Assembly: GCF_009765825.1 (NCBI RefSeq)
Contig: NZ_LMUR01000018.1
Location: forward strand, 182,071-246,070
Source: Granulicella sp. L60
Lineage (GTDB): Bacteria; Acidobacteriota; Terriglobia; Terriglobales; Acidobacteriaceae
DNA: 64,000 bases
Reading direction: 5' to 3'
Below are positions 46,384 to 55,204 of the stretch, in pieces. Below the pieces are notes generated by a model. The model was not told the origin of the DNA. It made no database searches and worked only from the letters and a program-made list of their open reading frames with translations. The position numbers were made by a program, and so were the translations under genes. Each line of letters opens with the position of its first letter. Position 1 is the first letter of the stretch.

Positions 46384-46404
46384 ATCATAATGCATGCTTA
46401 TGAT
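46384..46404. promoter_or_regulatory. LysR-type operator between leuA and the LysR gene
   Basis: Perfect 7-bp arms ATCATAA and TTATGAT surround a 7-base centre, TGCATGC. This is the T-N11-A box bound by LysR-type regulators. It lies 28 bases upstream of leuA and 70 bases upstream of the regulator. Confidence 0.7.
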
Positions 46405-46445
46405 GGTCTGCAGGGGTATCAGAATTTCTAATCGCAGCATTCGCT

Positions 46446-46458
46446 GTAAATATTTTAC
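46446..46458. promoter_or_regulatory. Second inverted repeat upstream of the LysR gene
   Basis: The arms GTAAA and TTTAC flank TAT, about 16 bases before the LysR start and next to its GAGGTGA ribosome-binding site. It could be an autoregulatory site. The match is short. Confidence 0.35.
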
Positions 46459-46474
46459 GCCGGTGAGGTGACGA

Positions 46475-47398
46475 GTGGACTTAGTTCAGATGGAGACGTT
46501 TCTGGCGGTAGCGGAGGAGCGAAGTTTTTCGCGGGCTGCGGCACGGCTTCATCGTACTCAGCCAGCGGTCAGTCAGGCAATCGCCAAACTCGAAGGGGAG
46601 TTGGGTGAGGTACTGTTTGAACGGTCGTCGCGGGATGGCACGCTGACGGATGCAGGCGAGGTGCTGCGGGAGTACGCCGCTAAACTGTTGAATCTACGCG
46701 GCGATGCCGAGGTAGCGCTGACGGAGCTCCGAGAGTTGCATCGGGGCAGGCTGAACCTGGCGGCGAATGAGTACACCTGCCTGTACCTGCTGCCGCTGCT
46801 CGATGAGTTTCGGCGGCAGAATCCGCGAATCAAGCTGGCGGTACAGCGTACGCTGGCGAGCCGGATCTCAGACGAGGTGTTGATGCACTCGGTGGAGCTT
46901 GGAGTGCTGTCGTTTCGGCCCGACGATGCGCAGGTGAAGTCGATGGTGGTGTACCGGGATGAGCTGGCGTTTGTGGTGAATCCGCGACATATGCTGGCTG
47001 GGGCGGGCAAGGTGTCGATTCGACAGCTCGGCGAGCAGGATTTTATTGCGCATAATATTCCGTCGCCGCAGCGGCAGAAGGTGATCCAGGCGTTCAAGCG
47101 GCATAAGACCGCGCTGCGCATGAATGTGGAACTGCCGTCACTGGAGGCAATCAAGAGGTTCGTTGAGATGGGGAATGGGGTGGCGCTGGTGCCTGGGCTG
47201 ACGGTGCGCACGGAGCTGGAGAGCGGCGCGTTGGTGCGGGTGCATGTCCCGGAGTTGCAGACAGAACGAAAGCTGAGGCTGGTGTACCGAAGGCAGGCGA
47301 GCCTGTCGCACGCGGCGCTGGCGTTTCTGAAGGTGGTGGAGGATTATGCGGCGGCTCATGGCGATCCCTACTGTTTCCAGCCGGAGCGCGGAGTGTAG
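46475..47398 (+). CDS. LysR-family transcriptional regulator, divergent from leuA
   Basis: 307 aa from a GTG with GAGGTGA upstream. The N-terminal winged helix is MDLVQMETFLAVAEERSFSRAAARLHRTQPAVSQAI and the co-inducer domain follows. The closest look is to CysL/CbbR-type LysR proteins. Its position divergent from leuA and the LysR box between them make it the likely regulator of the branched-chain cluster. The inducer is unknown; isopropylmalate plays that role for LeuO/LeuR-like systems, but this is inference. Confidence 0.9.
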   Translation: MDLVQMETFLAVAEERSFSRAAARLHRTQPAVSQAIAKLEGELGEVLFERSSRDGTLTDAGEVLREYAAKLLNLRGDAEVALTELRELHRGRLNLAANEYTCLYLLPLLDEFRRQNPRIKLAVQRTLASRISDEVLMHSVELGVLSFRPDDAQVKSMVVYRDELAFVVNPRHMLAGAGKVSIRQLGEQDFIAHNIPSPQRQKVIQAFKRHKTALRMNVELPSLEAIKRFVEMGNGVALVPGLTVRTELESGALVRVHVPELQTERKLRLVYRRQASLSHAALAFLKVVEDYAAAHGDPYCFQPERGV

Positions 47399-47515
47399 GA
47401 TGGCTGTGAATTTTCCTTCGAAGTCGGAACCTTTACGGAGAAACTGCGTCTGTAGCAGTAGATGGACCACCGGAGGAGCTCTTCCGGCGAATGAATGCAT
47501 GAGAGTGAGAATCCG

Positions 47516-47974
47516 ATGATTATTTTTCGCAAGCCGATAGTGAAAGTGACTCTTTTGGCGCTCTGTACGCTGGCGCTGAGTGCGATGCCGTTGATGGCGC
47601 AGGATACGACTGCGCCGACACAGGATCAGGCAGGACCACCGCAGGGAGGGCGCGGCGGGATGCAGGAGCGTCAGGTGGAAATGCTCACCAAGAAGCTCAA
47701 TCTGACACCGGACCAGGTGACCCAGGTGAAGGCGATCGACGAAGATAGCCGTACTCAGGCAATGGCGGTGCGTAACGATACGTCCATTGCGGGGCCCGAT
47801 AAGCGAGCGAAGATGATGGATATCCACAAGGCATCGCAGGACAAGATCCGAGCGGTGCTGACAGACGAGCAAAAGCCCAAGTATGACGCGTTGCTGGCGC
47901 AGATGCAGGAGCGCAGGCAGAATCGCCAGGGCGGTCAGGGTGGTGGTACACCTCCGGCTGCGCCGCCTCAGTAG
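47516..47974 (+). CDS. Secreted LTXXQ/Spy-like protein
   Basis: 152 aa from the ATG at 47516. A signal peptide ends at PLMAQD, followed by a Gly/Gln-rich linker. A helical region with LTKKLNLTPDQVTQVKAIDEDS and KIRAVLTDEQKPKYDALLAQMQ shows the LTPxQ and LTDEQ repeats of CpxP/Spy-like chaperones and stress sensors. A Gly/Pro-rich tail follows. It stands alone and is followed by a terminator. Confidence 0.75.
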   Translation: MIIFRKPIVKVTLLALCTLALSAMPLMAQDTTAPTQDQAGPPQGGRGGMQERQVEMLTKKLNLTPDQVTQVKAIDEDSRTQAMAVRNDTSIAGPDKRAKMMDIHKASQDKIRAVLTDEQKPKYDALLAQMQERRQNRQGGQGGGTPPAAPPQ

Positions 47975-48008
47975 AGATGTGTCTTAACGAGAGCAGAAAT
48001 TGTTTAAA

Positions 48009-48044
48009 AAGAGGCCGGAGGGTGCAGATCCTCCGGCCTTCTTG
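48009..48044 (+). terminator. Rho-independent terminator after the LTXXQ gene
   Basis: The stem AGGCCGGAGG/CCTCCGGCCT with an 8-base loop is followed by TCTT. Confidence 0.8.
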
Positions 48045-48185
48045 CGTGATGAGCGGCCCTTCGGACGCTCGTGCGGTTACAATGAAGGACAGTGACTACG
48101 GCGCTCTGTGATCTTTTGTAAACGTGCAGCCTGCGGGACAGCGTAAGCGGCGGTCATGGACGAATTCGAAGGGATCTAGCGAAGA

Positions 48186-48791
48186 ATGAAGAAGACGATG
48201 TTGTTGTTGGGTGCGCTGATGTTGTCTGCAGCAGCCGGTTATGCACAGGAGAGCCGGCAGGACGCGAGCATAAGCGCTACCGTACCGTTTGCTCCCCAGG
48301 TCACCGGAAACAGTGTGCAGGAGAACATGAGCATGACGATTGGCCTTTTGGCCAGCTATCGATACCTGTTGACGCCGCGGAGCGGCCTCGAAGTGAACTA
48401 CAGTTATGCGCAGAACACCCACTACTACCAGGTCTTTGGGCAGGCGCAGGGTGGAATCCACACTCTGCAGCAGGAGATTAGCGCAGCGTACGTCTTCGGC
48501 TTGAACTTCAAGCGCTACAATCCGTTCCTCGAGGCCGGTCCCGGCGCAATGATCTTTTCTCCCTTCAAAGATGCCGGAACTACGAATCTGGATGTGAAAC
48601 AACAGACGATCATCGGCGGTCTCTTTGGCGGTGGCGTGGCGTACGAGTTGAGTCCGAGCTTCGACATTCGAGCGGGGTATCGCGGCTTCGTGGGCAAAAC
48701 ACCGGACTTTGACAAGACAGGAAATGTCTTCAAGACCAATCGCTACCAGCTCATCTCGACGCCGTCGATCGGTATTGCGTATCACTTCTAA
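48186..48791 (+). CDS. Outer membrane beta-barrel protein (OmpA/OprF-like), unknown function
   Basis: 201 aa. The signal peptide ends at AGYAQE. Alternating aromatic strands follow (TIGLLASYRYLLTPRSGLEVNYSYAQNTHYY, IGGLFGGGVAYELSPSFDIRAGYRGF) and the protein ends in phenylalanine (GIAYHF), the usual C-terminal signal for BAM-mediated insertion. An eight-stranded barrel is likely. AAGGGATCTAGCGAAG lies before the ATG. Confidence 0.8.
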   Translation: MKKTMLLLGALMLSAAAGYAQESRQDASISATVPFAPQVTGNSVQENMSMTIGLLASYRYLLTPRSGLEVNYSYAQNTHYYQVFGQAQGGIHTLQQEISAAYVFGLNFKRYNPFLEAGPGAMIFSPFKDAGTTNLDVKQQTIIGGLFGGGVAYELSPSFDIRAGYRGFVGKTPDFDKTGNVFKTNRYQLISTPSIGIAYHF

Positions 48792-48816
48792 AGAATCGCG
48801 TTTGTAAGACTAGAAT

Positions 48817-48840
48817 GCCCCAGCTAGCGCTGGGGCTTTT
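48817..48840. terminator. Terminator between two outer-membrane protein genes
   Basis: A perfect stem CCCCAGC/GCTGGGG around TAGC, followed by CTTTT, between convergent genes. Confidence 0.75.
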
Positions 48841-48876
48841 CTCGTACTGGGTAGGCTGGGACCGTGAAGCCTGGAA

Positions 48877-49425
48877 CTAGCGGAAGGCGTAGGCGAGGCC
48901 GGCCGTTGTTGCAAATGGCGAAAGGCCTCCAGGATTGTAGCCGGGCCATTCCTGCTCTTCGAGGTCGATCAGCCGAACATTCAAATGGCGGATGGTGTGG
49001 ATGTCTAACCCTCCGCCAAAGGCGTAGATTTTATAGGTCGCATCATATCCCCCCTGGTTGCCGTTGGTTTGGTACAAGAGTCGACCGATGCCAAAGAGTG
49101 CCTTCCCGTATACGTCGACGCGCCGATAGTGGAAGGAATAGCGTGGGCCTAGAAGATAGGAGTCTTCGCCGATAAAGTCGTGGGTGCGCCAACTGGCGAG
49201 ATGGATGTCGCCTTCTAATCCGATGTTGTGGACGAAGTCGAAGTCTCCATAGATGGTCCCGCCGGAGGCATGGGTCGGACCGATATCGGGGCTGACGCGC
49301 GTTCCAGCGAAACCAAGCTGCATGGTGCCGGTGCGGGAGCTCGTGGGTAGCGCCTGACCGCGCGATCGGATTGGTAGACCGAGGGCGCAGGTGAAACAGC
49401 CGAGAACGATATACCGTTTCAACAA
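48877..49425 (-). CDS. Outer membrane beta-barrel protein, unknown function
   Basis: 182 aa from a TTG at 49425, chosen because AAGGAGG lies five bases upstream; the nearest alternative start adds a non-signal stretch. A short signal peptide (about residues 1-24, through SRGQA) is followed by strands such as TMQLGFAGTRVSPDI, GDFDFVHNIGLEGDIHLAS and YSFHYRRVDVYGKALFG. It ends in arginine (AYAFR) instead of phenylalanine, unlike its neighbour. Barrel prediction is by pattern only. Confidence 0.65.
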   Translation of the reverse strand: MLKRYIVLGCFTCALGLPIRSRGQALPTSSRTGTMQLGFAGTRVSPDIGPTHASGGTIYGDFDFVHNIGLEGDIHLASWRTHDFIGEDSYLLGPRYSFHYRRVDVYGKALFGIGRLLYQTNGNQGGYDATYKIYAFGGGLDIHTIRHLNVRLIDLEEQEWPGYNPGGLSPFATTAGLAYAFR

Positions 49426-49535
49426 TGTGTCCTCCTTCGTGAGCGGATGTGAGACCGAAGCCTCTGTTTTTGGGCAAAGAAATAGCGTGGACCGTCTCAC
49501 ACAAGAAACGAATCCACGCTTTAGGGGTTTGGTGC

Positions 49536-51410
49536 TTACTGTTGCGGGTTAGCTGCGTTCGGTGGTGGTGTAGCAGCCGGTGTCTGCGCTGCGGGTGCGG
49601 CTGTATTATCCGCAGGAGGAGTAGCGGCTGCTGCCGGAGCTGCTGCGGGTTCTGGTGCCGGAGCCTTGTAGTACGTCAGCTTCAGGTAGACCGGTTCGAC
49701 CTCAAAGGGCATCTTGTCGGCTGCGGTGAGGAGCGGCTCGTAGGCAGAGTGCATCACGAAGACCTGATCGGTCCAGGGATCGAAGCGGAGGAAGCTTGCC
49801 AACGGCATGGCAGCTTGTTGCTTCAGGTCCTTCATGTCGAGCTTTGGTCCCTTGGCGATGATGGCCTGCATCCAGAAGGAGGAGTCGACATCGCTTTTGA
49901 CCAGTCCGTCGCCGATCATCGGTTCGTTCAAGGCCTTCAGGTTTTTGACGCGCTGTTGCAGCTGTTGGAGATAGAGGCTGAAGTACTGCTGACCGCCTTC
50001 CAGTTCTTTGGCGCTCAAGAGCTCCATCGCCTTTTTCGCAGCCGCTATGTTGTCCGCGTCGGTGTGGTGCATCGGAATGCGATTGAAGACCGAGGTGGAC
50101 GGGAACAGCAAGCGATCGTTGAAGGCGTACTTAGTATCGAGACGGTGAGCGAGGATGATATGTGCGATTTGGAAGGCGAGAATCGCGTTGAGGTTGCCCA
50201 TCTGCTGAGCACCATCCTGCGTAACGACGCCGGTGGTGTCGAGCATGCTCTTGGAGATGACGATGGTGTTGCCGATAGCCAGGGATTCGAGCGGCTCGGT
50301 AAGCAGCGTGCGGCAGCGGATCGGCCTTGAGAGGACGATGTTGTTGTAGGCGAGGATGTTTCCGGCCAGCGCTTCAAGCGTCTTGTCGAACTCGCTTGGA
50401 GCGTCCAGAAGACCGGCCTGAAAGAGGCGCTCGACGACGTTATCCTCTGCCTGCTGTACCCAGGCACGCTGTGCGCCCAGAGGACTGACGTCCTGCGCAT
50501 CATTGCTGACGTCGGTGGCGCCGACAACATCCATAGAGGTGTTTTCGGACTCCGCGGGAGGCGCCTTCAGGACATAACCCCAGATGTGATTGATTGCCTT
50601 GAACTTGAGGGTGCGGGAGACACTCTTGGGATCACTCTCCTCCACGTAGAAGGAGGTGGGGAGCCAGAGGTCGGGCTGGACGTTGGTGCGCCAGCTGTCG
50701 AAGTGATAGAACTCCTTCTGATCTTCTTCTGTACCGGCAAAGTCTCCGTTGAAGCGGACGACGTTGCCTTCGCGGGTTTCGATCCAGATGCGGCCGAAGA
50801 AGCGGCCATACGCCTTCTTTCCGTCGATGGGGGTTACATCGAAGACGGCGGTGGGAGTATTGCCGAGAAAGTCATTGCGAACATAGCCGAAGGTATAGTG
50901 CTGGCGATCGAACCCATTGGAGTCCATGAGCAGCATCTGGACAAAGCCGGATTCGTGGAAGTTGAGGCGCAGACTACCGCCAAGGCCGCCGATTGCAGCC
51001 ATGGAGTGCTTGAAGAAGCCCATCTTGCCGCCGTTCTCGGCGCTCTGAGAGGTCTCCTTGTTGACGGCGTAGGTTTGATCGTTGATGACGTTTTTAAAGT
51101 CGACGCGGCTCAGGAAGTGCTGGTCGGAGTCCGGAACCTGGCCTAGGATGGGATCGGGCCTCATGTTCTGAATGTAGGTCTCGACCAGGGGAGTGCGCTG
51201 CTGGATCGTCTTGATGACAGCCTTTTCGCGGACGATAGCCTTGTCGATGAGGGCGTTCTGCGACGCAGTGGGCTTGTGCGCAGCCGAGATGTCCTCATCC
51301 TTCTTCTTCTTTCCGGAATGCAGGAGGCTTGCTCCAGCATGGGAGGGGAGAGTGGTAGCGACGAAGAGTGCCAGCAAAAGACCGGCGGTAGACTGTTTCG
51401 CGAAAATCAT
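49536..51410 (-). CDS. Large exported protein with a degenerate M48-like peptidase motif
   Basis: 624 aa from the ATG at 51410 (CAGGAG upstream). A signal peptide ends near SHAGA. The N-terminal half contains FFGRIWIETREGNVVRFNGDFAG, an outer-membrane-lipoprotein-sorting-like beta domain. The middle has LAFQIAHIILAHRLDTKY where M48 peptidases have HExxH: the first histidine and glutamate are replaced by F-Q, so zinc catalysis looks lost. The C-terminus is an Ala/Pro-rich tail. It follows the TonB-like gene by 90 bases. Confidence 0.65.
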   Translation of the reverse strand: MIFAKQSTAGLLLALFVATTLPSHAGASLLHSGKKKKDEDISAAHKPTASQNALIDKAIVREKAVIKTIQQRTPLVETYIQNMRPDPILGQVPDSDQHFLSRVDFKNVINDQTYAVNKETSQSAENGGKMGFFKHSMAAIGGLGGSLRLNFHESGFVQMLLMDSNGFDRQHYTFGYVRNDFLGNTPTAVFDVTPIDGKKAYGRFFGRIWIETREGNVVRFNGDFAGTEEDQKEFYHFDSWRTNVQPDLWLPTSFYVEESDPKSVSRTLKFKAINHIWGYVLKAPPAESENTSMDVVGATDVSNDAQDVSPLGAQRAWVQQAEDNVVERLFQAGLLDAPSEFDKTLEALAGNILAYNNIVLSRPIRCRTLLTEPLESLAIGNTIVISKSMLDTTGVVTQDGAQQMGNLNAILAFQIAHIILAHRLDTKYAFNDRLLFPSTSVFNRIPMHHTDADNIAAAKKAMELLSAKELEGGQQYFSLYLQQLQQRVKNLKALNEPMIGDGLVKSDVDSSFWMQAIIAKGPKLDMKDLKQQAAMPLASFLRFDPWTDQVFVMHSAYEPLLTAADKMPFEVEPVYLKLTYYKAPAPEPAAAPAAAATPPADNTAAPAAQTPAATPPPNAANPQQ

Positions 51411-51500
51411 GATTTGCGGCTCCTGCAGTGACCGTAGAGTAGTCAACTTAATGATGGACTTGATGCTAGTTCATGAGGTGACAACCGGAAAAAAGTTTTT

Positions 51501-52601
51501 TCACCCGGCAAGCTGGAATGCGATGTTGACGACGCCTTCCCAGTCGACCGGACGGCCAGAGGCGTCGGTGGCAGGCTGGAAGCGAGTAGACTGTACGGCA
51601 CGGATTGCAGACTCTCCAAGTCCGTGGCCGAGGTCGCTGGTGACGCCGAGTACCTGAACGGCACCCGAGGAGGAGACACGAAGGCGAACTGAGACGACGC
51701 CTTCGATATGCAGTTTGATTGCCTCTGCGGTGTACTCTGGCTTGGGTTTAAAGAGCACCTTGGGACCGGTTTGGGTTGGACCCGAGGTTGGTCCGGCGGG
51801 CTTCGGCATGGGCGGTGGCGCGTTCTGACCGAGATTGACGATACCTGGCGAGCGGCCTGGAGCGTTCATGGGACCTGTACCGCCGGTGACACCAAGCTTG
51901 ATGCCGACCACAGATGCGGAGGCATTATTCTTGCCGTTCATGTTCTGGCTACTGGCTGAGCCGGAACCAAGATTGACAACCTTCGAGGCTGCTCCCATGC
52001 CGGTATTGGATGCTGGCATGCCTGACATTCCCTTGTTGCCCAGGTTGATGGCGCTCGTGGTGGGGCGATTGGAGGGAGCGATGGGGTTGGTCTGCGAGCC
52101 GAGCGCGACGGCGGTTGGGTGTGGCGCGTTATTGACGACTGCTGCAGGCTGAGCCTGTGCGAGATTGACGACCCTTGGCGCAGGCGGTGGCTGGACCAGC
52201 TTAGGCGGCGCAGGAGCAACGACCGGCATCGGCTGAACCATCTTGATCTCTGGTGGTTTGGGCGGCTCGGGAACTTTGATATCCGGCAGCTTGATCTTCG
52301 GCGGCTCGATCTTTGCGATCTGCGGCGTCGGAGGAAGTTTCGGCGGCTTGATCTTGATCGGCGGCGGATCTGGCTTCTTGTCGAGAAGTACCGGAGAGCT
52401 CAGTTCGGTTAGTTTGTGCCGGTTGTCGATCGTCTTCTTGGCCGCGGCTCCGATGATGATGGCGCAGAGAGCGATGACGATGTTGAGCGTGATGGAGGTA
52501 AAGAGCGAGGCCTTGCTCTGGTTGCCGTCGTTGAGAACGCCGAAGTGTGCGAACTGCATATTCTGCGGGTTGGGGTCATCACTGCGAAGCGGCTTGGCCA
52601 T
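51501..52601 (-). CDS. TonB-family energy-transducing protein
   Basis: 366 aa. A single transmembrane helix lies at about residues 33-53 (ITLNIVIALCAIIIGAAA). A long Pro/Lys-rich periplasmic spacer follows (PPIKIKPPKLPPTPQIAKIEPP). A C-terminal TonB domain at about 280-366 has FKPKPEYTAEAIKLHIEGVVSVRLRVSSSGAV and GESAIRAVQSTRFQPA. Such proteins couple the inner-membrane proton gradient to outer-membrane transporters. exbB and exbD are not adjacent. AAGGA lies upstream of the ATG. Confidence 0.88.
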   Translation of the reverse strand: MAKPLRSDDPNPQNMQFAHFGVLNDGNQSKASLFTSITLNIVIALCAIIIGAAAKKTIDNRHKLTELSSPVLLDKKPDPPPIKIKPPKLPPTPQIAKIEPPKIKLPDIKVPEPPKPPEIKMVQPMPVVAPAPPKLVQPPPAPRVVNLAQAQPAAVVNNAPHPTAVALGSQTNPIAPSNRPTTSAINLGNKGMSGMPASNTGMGAASKVVNLGSGSASSQNMNGKNNASASVVGIKLGVTGGTGPMNAPGRSPGIVNLGQNAPPPMPKPAGPTSGPTQTGPKVLFKPKPEYTAEAIKLHIEGVVSVRLRVSSSGAVQVLGVTSDLGHGLGESAIRAVQSTRFQPATDASGRPVDWEGVVNIAFQLAG

Positions 52602-52982
52602 AAAAATCCTTGAAAGGGCCTCTTATGGAAGAGGCGTCAGAGTGAGACTGATACTGACGTGGTTGTCAGAATCAGTACGGAGGAAGGGTGACTCCGAGTG
52701 CTTCGCCGGAGTGCCAACGTTCAGTTGAAATCAGACCCGACTGAACTGGTTCGATACAACTGTGCGATCTATGATCGCTAAGGAGTTCAGATTTCGCTGC
52801 GTCCTAGAGAAGACGCAGGCCAGGAATAAAAAGGTTGGAGCAGACGCCGTACACAGGGGAGGAATCTCGTCTGCCTGTGACAGTGCTTAACTCGTCACTT
52901 ATGCAAGTATATTGCCGTAAGCGTAAGTGATTGACACTGGTACTTTTGTGGTATCCAAGAAGGAAACCTAAGGAGCGATTGG
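52602..52982. other. Divergent promoter region, TonB-like gene and galE
   Basis: The 381 bases carry the leaders of the TonB-like gene (left) and galE (right). A possible galE promoter is described separately. Nothing else coding or repeated is recognised. Confidence 0.5.
52931..52957 (+). promoter_or_regulatory. Possible sigma-70-type promoter of galE
   Basis: A TTGACA at 52931-52936 and TATCCA at 52952-52957 are separated by 15 bases, which is short. A GTGG just before the -10 adds some support. It lies 25 bases before the start codon. Confidence 0.35.
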
Positions 52983-53960
52983 ATGAAGATTTTGATAACG
53001 GGTGGGGCGGGCTACATTGGTGGAACGGTGACACGGCTTTTGCTGGCGGCGGGACACTCGGTCACGGTGTATGACAACCTTTGCCATAGCAAGCGGTTAG
53101 CGGTTGCCGAGAAGGCTGTGTTTGTAGAGGGAGATATTGCGGATCGGGGTCTGATTGAGAGGACGCTGAGCGAGGGCCGGTTCGACGGGGTAATGCACTT
53201 TGCCGCGCTGATCGAGGCGGGCGAGAGCATGAAGCATCCTGAGATCTACTTCAGGAACAATACGGCGTCGACGCTGACGCTGCTGGAGGCGATGCTGGCG
53301 ACGGGACATGACCGGCTGGTGTTCAGCTCGACGGCGGCCTGTTACGGCGAGCCGGAGAAGACTCCGATCCTGGAGGATGCGAAGCTGCAGCCGACGAATC
53401 CTTATGGGGAGAGCAAGTTGCTGGTGGAGCATATGCTGCGTTGGATGAATCTGGTTCACGGGTTCAAGTATGCGAGTCTGCGGTACTTCAATGTGGCGGG
53501 CGCGATTGAGGGTTATGGCGAGGCGCATGAGCCGGAGTCGCATCTGATTCCGCTGATCCTCGATGTGGCGATGGGACGGAGAGAGAAGATCAAGATCTTC
53601 GGGCAGGATTATCCGACCAAGGATGGGACTTGCGTGCGGGATTACATCCATGTGCGCGATCTGGCGGAGGCTCATCTGCTTGCGCTTGGGGCGTTGAGTG
53701 AGGCTCGGAGCAAATTGATTTACAACATCGGCAACGGGCAGGGGTTCACGGTGCGCGAGGTGATCGAGTCGGTGGGCCGGGTGACGGGGCGGGCTATCGC
53801 GGTGGAGGAGTGTCCGCGGAGGCCGGGCGATCCGGCGGTGCTGGTGGCGAGCTCGGAGAGGATCAAGGACGAGCTGGGATGGAAGCCGCAGTACGCGGAG
53901 CTGGACCAGATCGTGGCGAGCGCGTGGGAGTGGCACCAGAGGCGTTACGAGCAGGCCTGA
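52983..53960 (+). CDS. galE: UDP-glucose 4-epimerase
   Basis: 325 aa short-chain dehydrogenase. The NAD-binding motif is GGAGYIGG, the catalytic pair is Y-x3-K in NPYGESKLLVEHM, and RYFNVAGA and DGTCVRDYIHVRDLAEAH match GalE. AAGGAGCGATTGG precedes the ATG. It interconverts UDP-glucose and UDP-galactose for envelope sugars. Some relatives act on UDP-GlcNAc or glucuronate, so specificity is probable rather than proven. Confidence 0.93.
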   Translation: MKILITGGAGYIGGTVTRLLLAAGHSVTVYDNLCHSKRLAVAEKAVFVEGDIADRGLIERTLSEGRFDGVMHFAALIEAGESMKHPEIYFRNNTASTLTLLEAMLATGHDRLVFSSTAACYGEPEKTPILEDAKLQPTNPYGESKLLVEHMLRWMNLVHGFKYASLRYFNVAGAIEGYGEAHEPESHLIPLILDVAMGRREKIKIFGQDYPTKDGTCVRDYIHVRDLAEAHLLALGALSEARSKLIYNIGNGQGFTVREVIESVGRVTGRAIAVEECPRRPGDPAVLVASSERIKDELGWKPQYAELDQIVASAWEWHQRRYEQA

Positions 53961-54029
53961 GCGGGCGGAGGAGGCGATCCGTTTGGATCGCCTCGTTTGA
54001 GGCAGGGCTGAGGGGAAGAGGAGACGACC

Positions 54030-54602
54030 TTGATTGAGAGTATGTTCCATCTGCATCTTCCGATCGTGGAGAAGATTCTGCGTCCGATGATCGTTTACCT
54101 GTGCCTGATCGGGTTTCTGCGCGTGTTCGGGAAGCGGGAGCTGGCACAGTTGAATCCGTTCGATCTTGTGGTGCTGCTGAGCCTCTCGAACACGGTGCAG
54201 AACGCGATGATCGGGGACGACAACTCAGTCTCGGGCGGCGTGATCGGGGCGCTTTCTCTGCTCACGATCAACTGGGCGCTGACGCGTGTGCTGTACCGGC
54301 TGCCGAAGGTGAACAACGCGCTGGAGGGCACCGAGACGGTGCTGATCCGGCATGGCGTTGTGGACTGGGACGCGGCTAAGAAGGAGGCTTTGACCGAGAT
54401 CGAGCTGCGTTCGGTGCTGCATAAGCAGGGGTTCAGCGACTTCAGCGAGGTGGAGAAGTGCGTTCTGGAGCCTAACGGCAACTTCTACCTTGAGGGTATC
54501 AAGTCGATGAGCGACGACGCGCAGCGGGCGGTGATGCTGGAGGCGATCGAACTGCTGACCCGTGAGGTGCGGGAGATGCGTACGGAGCTGGCGGCACGGT
54601 AA
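54030..54602 (+). CDS. DUF421 (YetF/YcaP-like) membrane protein
   Basis: 190 aa from a TTG at 54030 (GAGGAG seven bases upstream). Three N-terminal helices (including VYLCLIGFLRVFGKRELAQLNPFDLVVLLSLSNTVQNAMI) precede a soluble domain with TVLIRHGVVDWDAAKKEALTEIEL. The FGKRELAQLNPFDLV and EIELRSVLHKQGF segments are the DUF421 hallmarks. Function is unknown; homologues relate to spore or envelope stress. It lies 69 bases after galE. Confidence 0.85.
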   Translation: MIESMFHLHLPIVEKILRPMIVYLCLIGFLRVFGKRELAQLNPFDLVVLLSLSNTVQNAMIGDDNSVSGGVIGALSLLTINWALTRVLYRLPKVNNALEGTETVLIRHGVVDWDAAKKEALTEIELRSVLHKQGFSDFSEVEKCVLEPNGNFYLEGIKSMSDDAQRAVMLEAIELLTREVREMRTELAAR

Positions 54603-54698
54603 GTCTCTGCTTGCGCTTCGTGGTTTCTTCGCGGCGATTTGTGGTGCACTTGCTGGTGATTCGCTGCGCTCTGTGTCCGGTCTCCTGTCCATGTTGAT

Positions 54699-54951
54699 GG
54701 GGTCCCCCACCCCCTGGGGGGTACCCCTGTGAAAGTTCAATGATTACAATAAGTTAGCAAAAATCACTCTCGCTAAATATTTGTAAACAAGTGGGTTACG
54801 GCTAAATATCTGTTTCCAAAGGAGAAAGCCCCGGACTGGTCGCCGGGGCTTTCTTTTTCATCTCTATATCCAGTATAGCGGTTGGAGGGTAACTCCTACG
54901 CCAGGCGAATCTTCTTGATTGGCGCGGGTTTTGAGCAGTCTGGGGGTTGAC
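54699..54951 (+). repeat. Structured intergenic element, copy B (see also 16067-16355)
   Basis: It opens with a strong hairpin: GGGGT...ACCCC enclosing CCCCC/GGGGG (54699-54727). The shared blocks follow in the same order as copy A: CTGTGAAAGT, AAGTTAG, GGGTTACG, a terminator hairpin, TCTCTATATCCAGTATAGC, a GGAG-GGTAA-CTCC hairpin, a CGC-CAG-GCG hairpin and GGTTGACAG. Adjacent coding sequence is unrelated to that of copy A. It occupies most of the gap after the DUF421 gene. Confidence 0.6.
54825..54857 (+). terminator. Terminator hairpin inside structured element B
   Basis: A perfect 10-bp stem AAAGCCCCGG/CCGGGGCTTT with an 8-base loop, followed by CTTTTT. Confidence 0.8.
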
Positions 54952-54963
54952 AGAGTTTTGGGT

Positions 54964-55143
54964 TCAGGAGGAGTGCTTCTGCATGGCTTGAAGGTAGCGC
55001 TCGGGTGGGTTGGGGAGTTGGGAGTCGCGGATGGCGGCGCGGTAGCCACCCATGTAGATGGAGTACATGACGGCGAGGGCGCAGCCGACGCCAAAGGCGA
55101 AGCCGAGAAAGAAGCCGATGGCGGTGGGAAGGTACGGGCTCAT
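54964..55143 (-). CDS. Small membrane protein, 59 aa
   Basis: It is read on the minus strand from the ATG at 55143 to a TGA. It has a hydrophobic N-terminal half (TAIGFFLGFAFGVGCALAVM) forming one helix, then a MGGYRAAIRDSQLPNP turn and a soluble end, ERYLQAMQKHSS. The helix, tail and clean stop argue that it is real, although the ribosome-binding site is weak. The family is unknown. It lies just right of structured element B. Confidence 0.5.
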   Translation of the reverse strand: MSPYLPTAIGFFLGFAFGVGCALAVMYSIYMGGYRAAIRDSQLPNPPERYLQAMQKHSS

Positions 55144-55204
55144 GATGGATGAGTCTATCGCGGTTGGGTGTTCCCCAGATTCGTTGGCAGCGGGTAGGAA
55201 GGCA

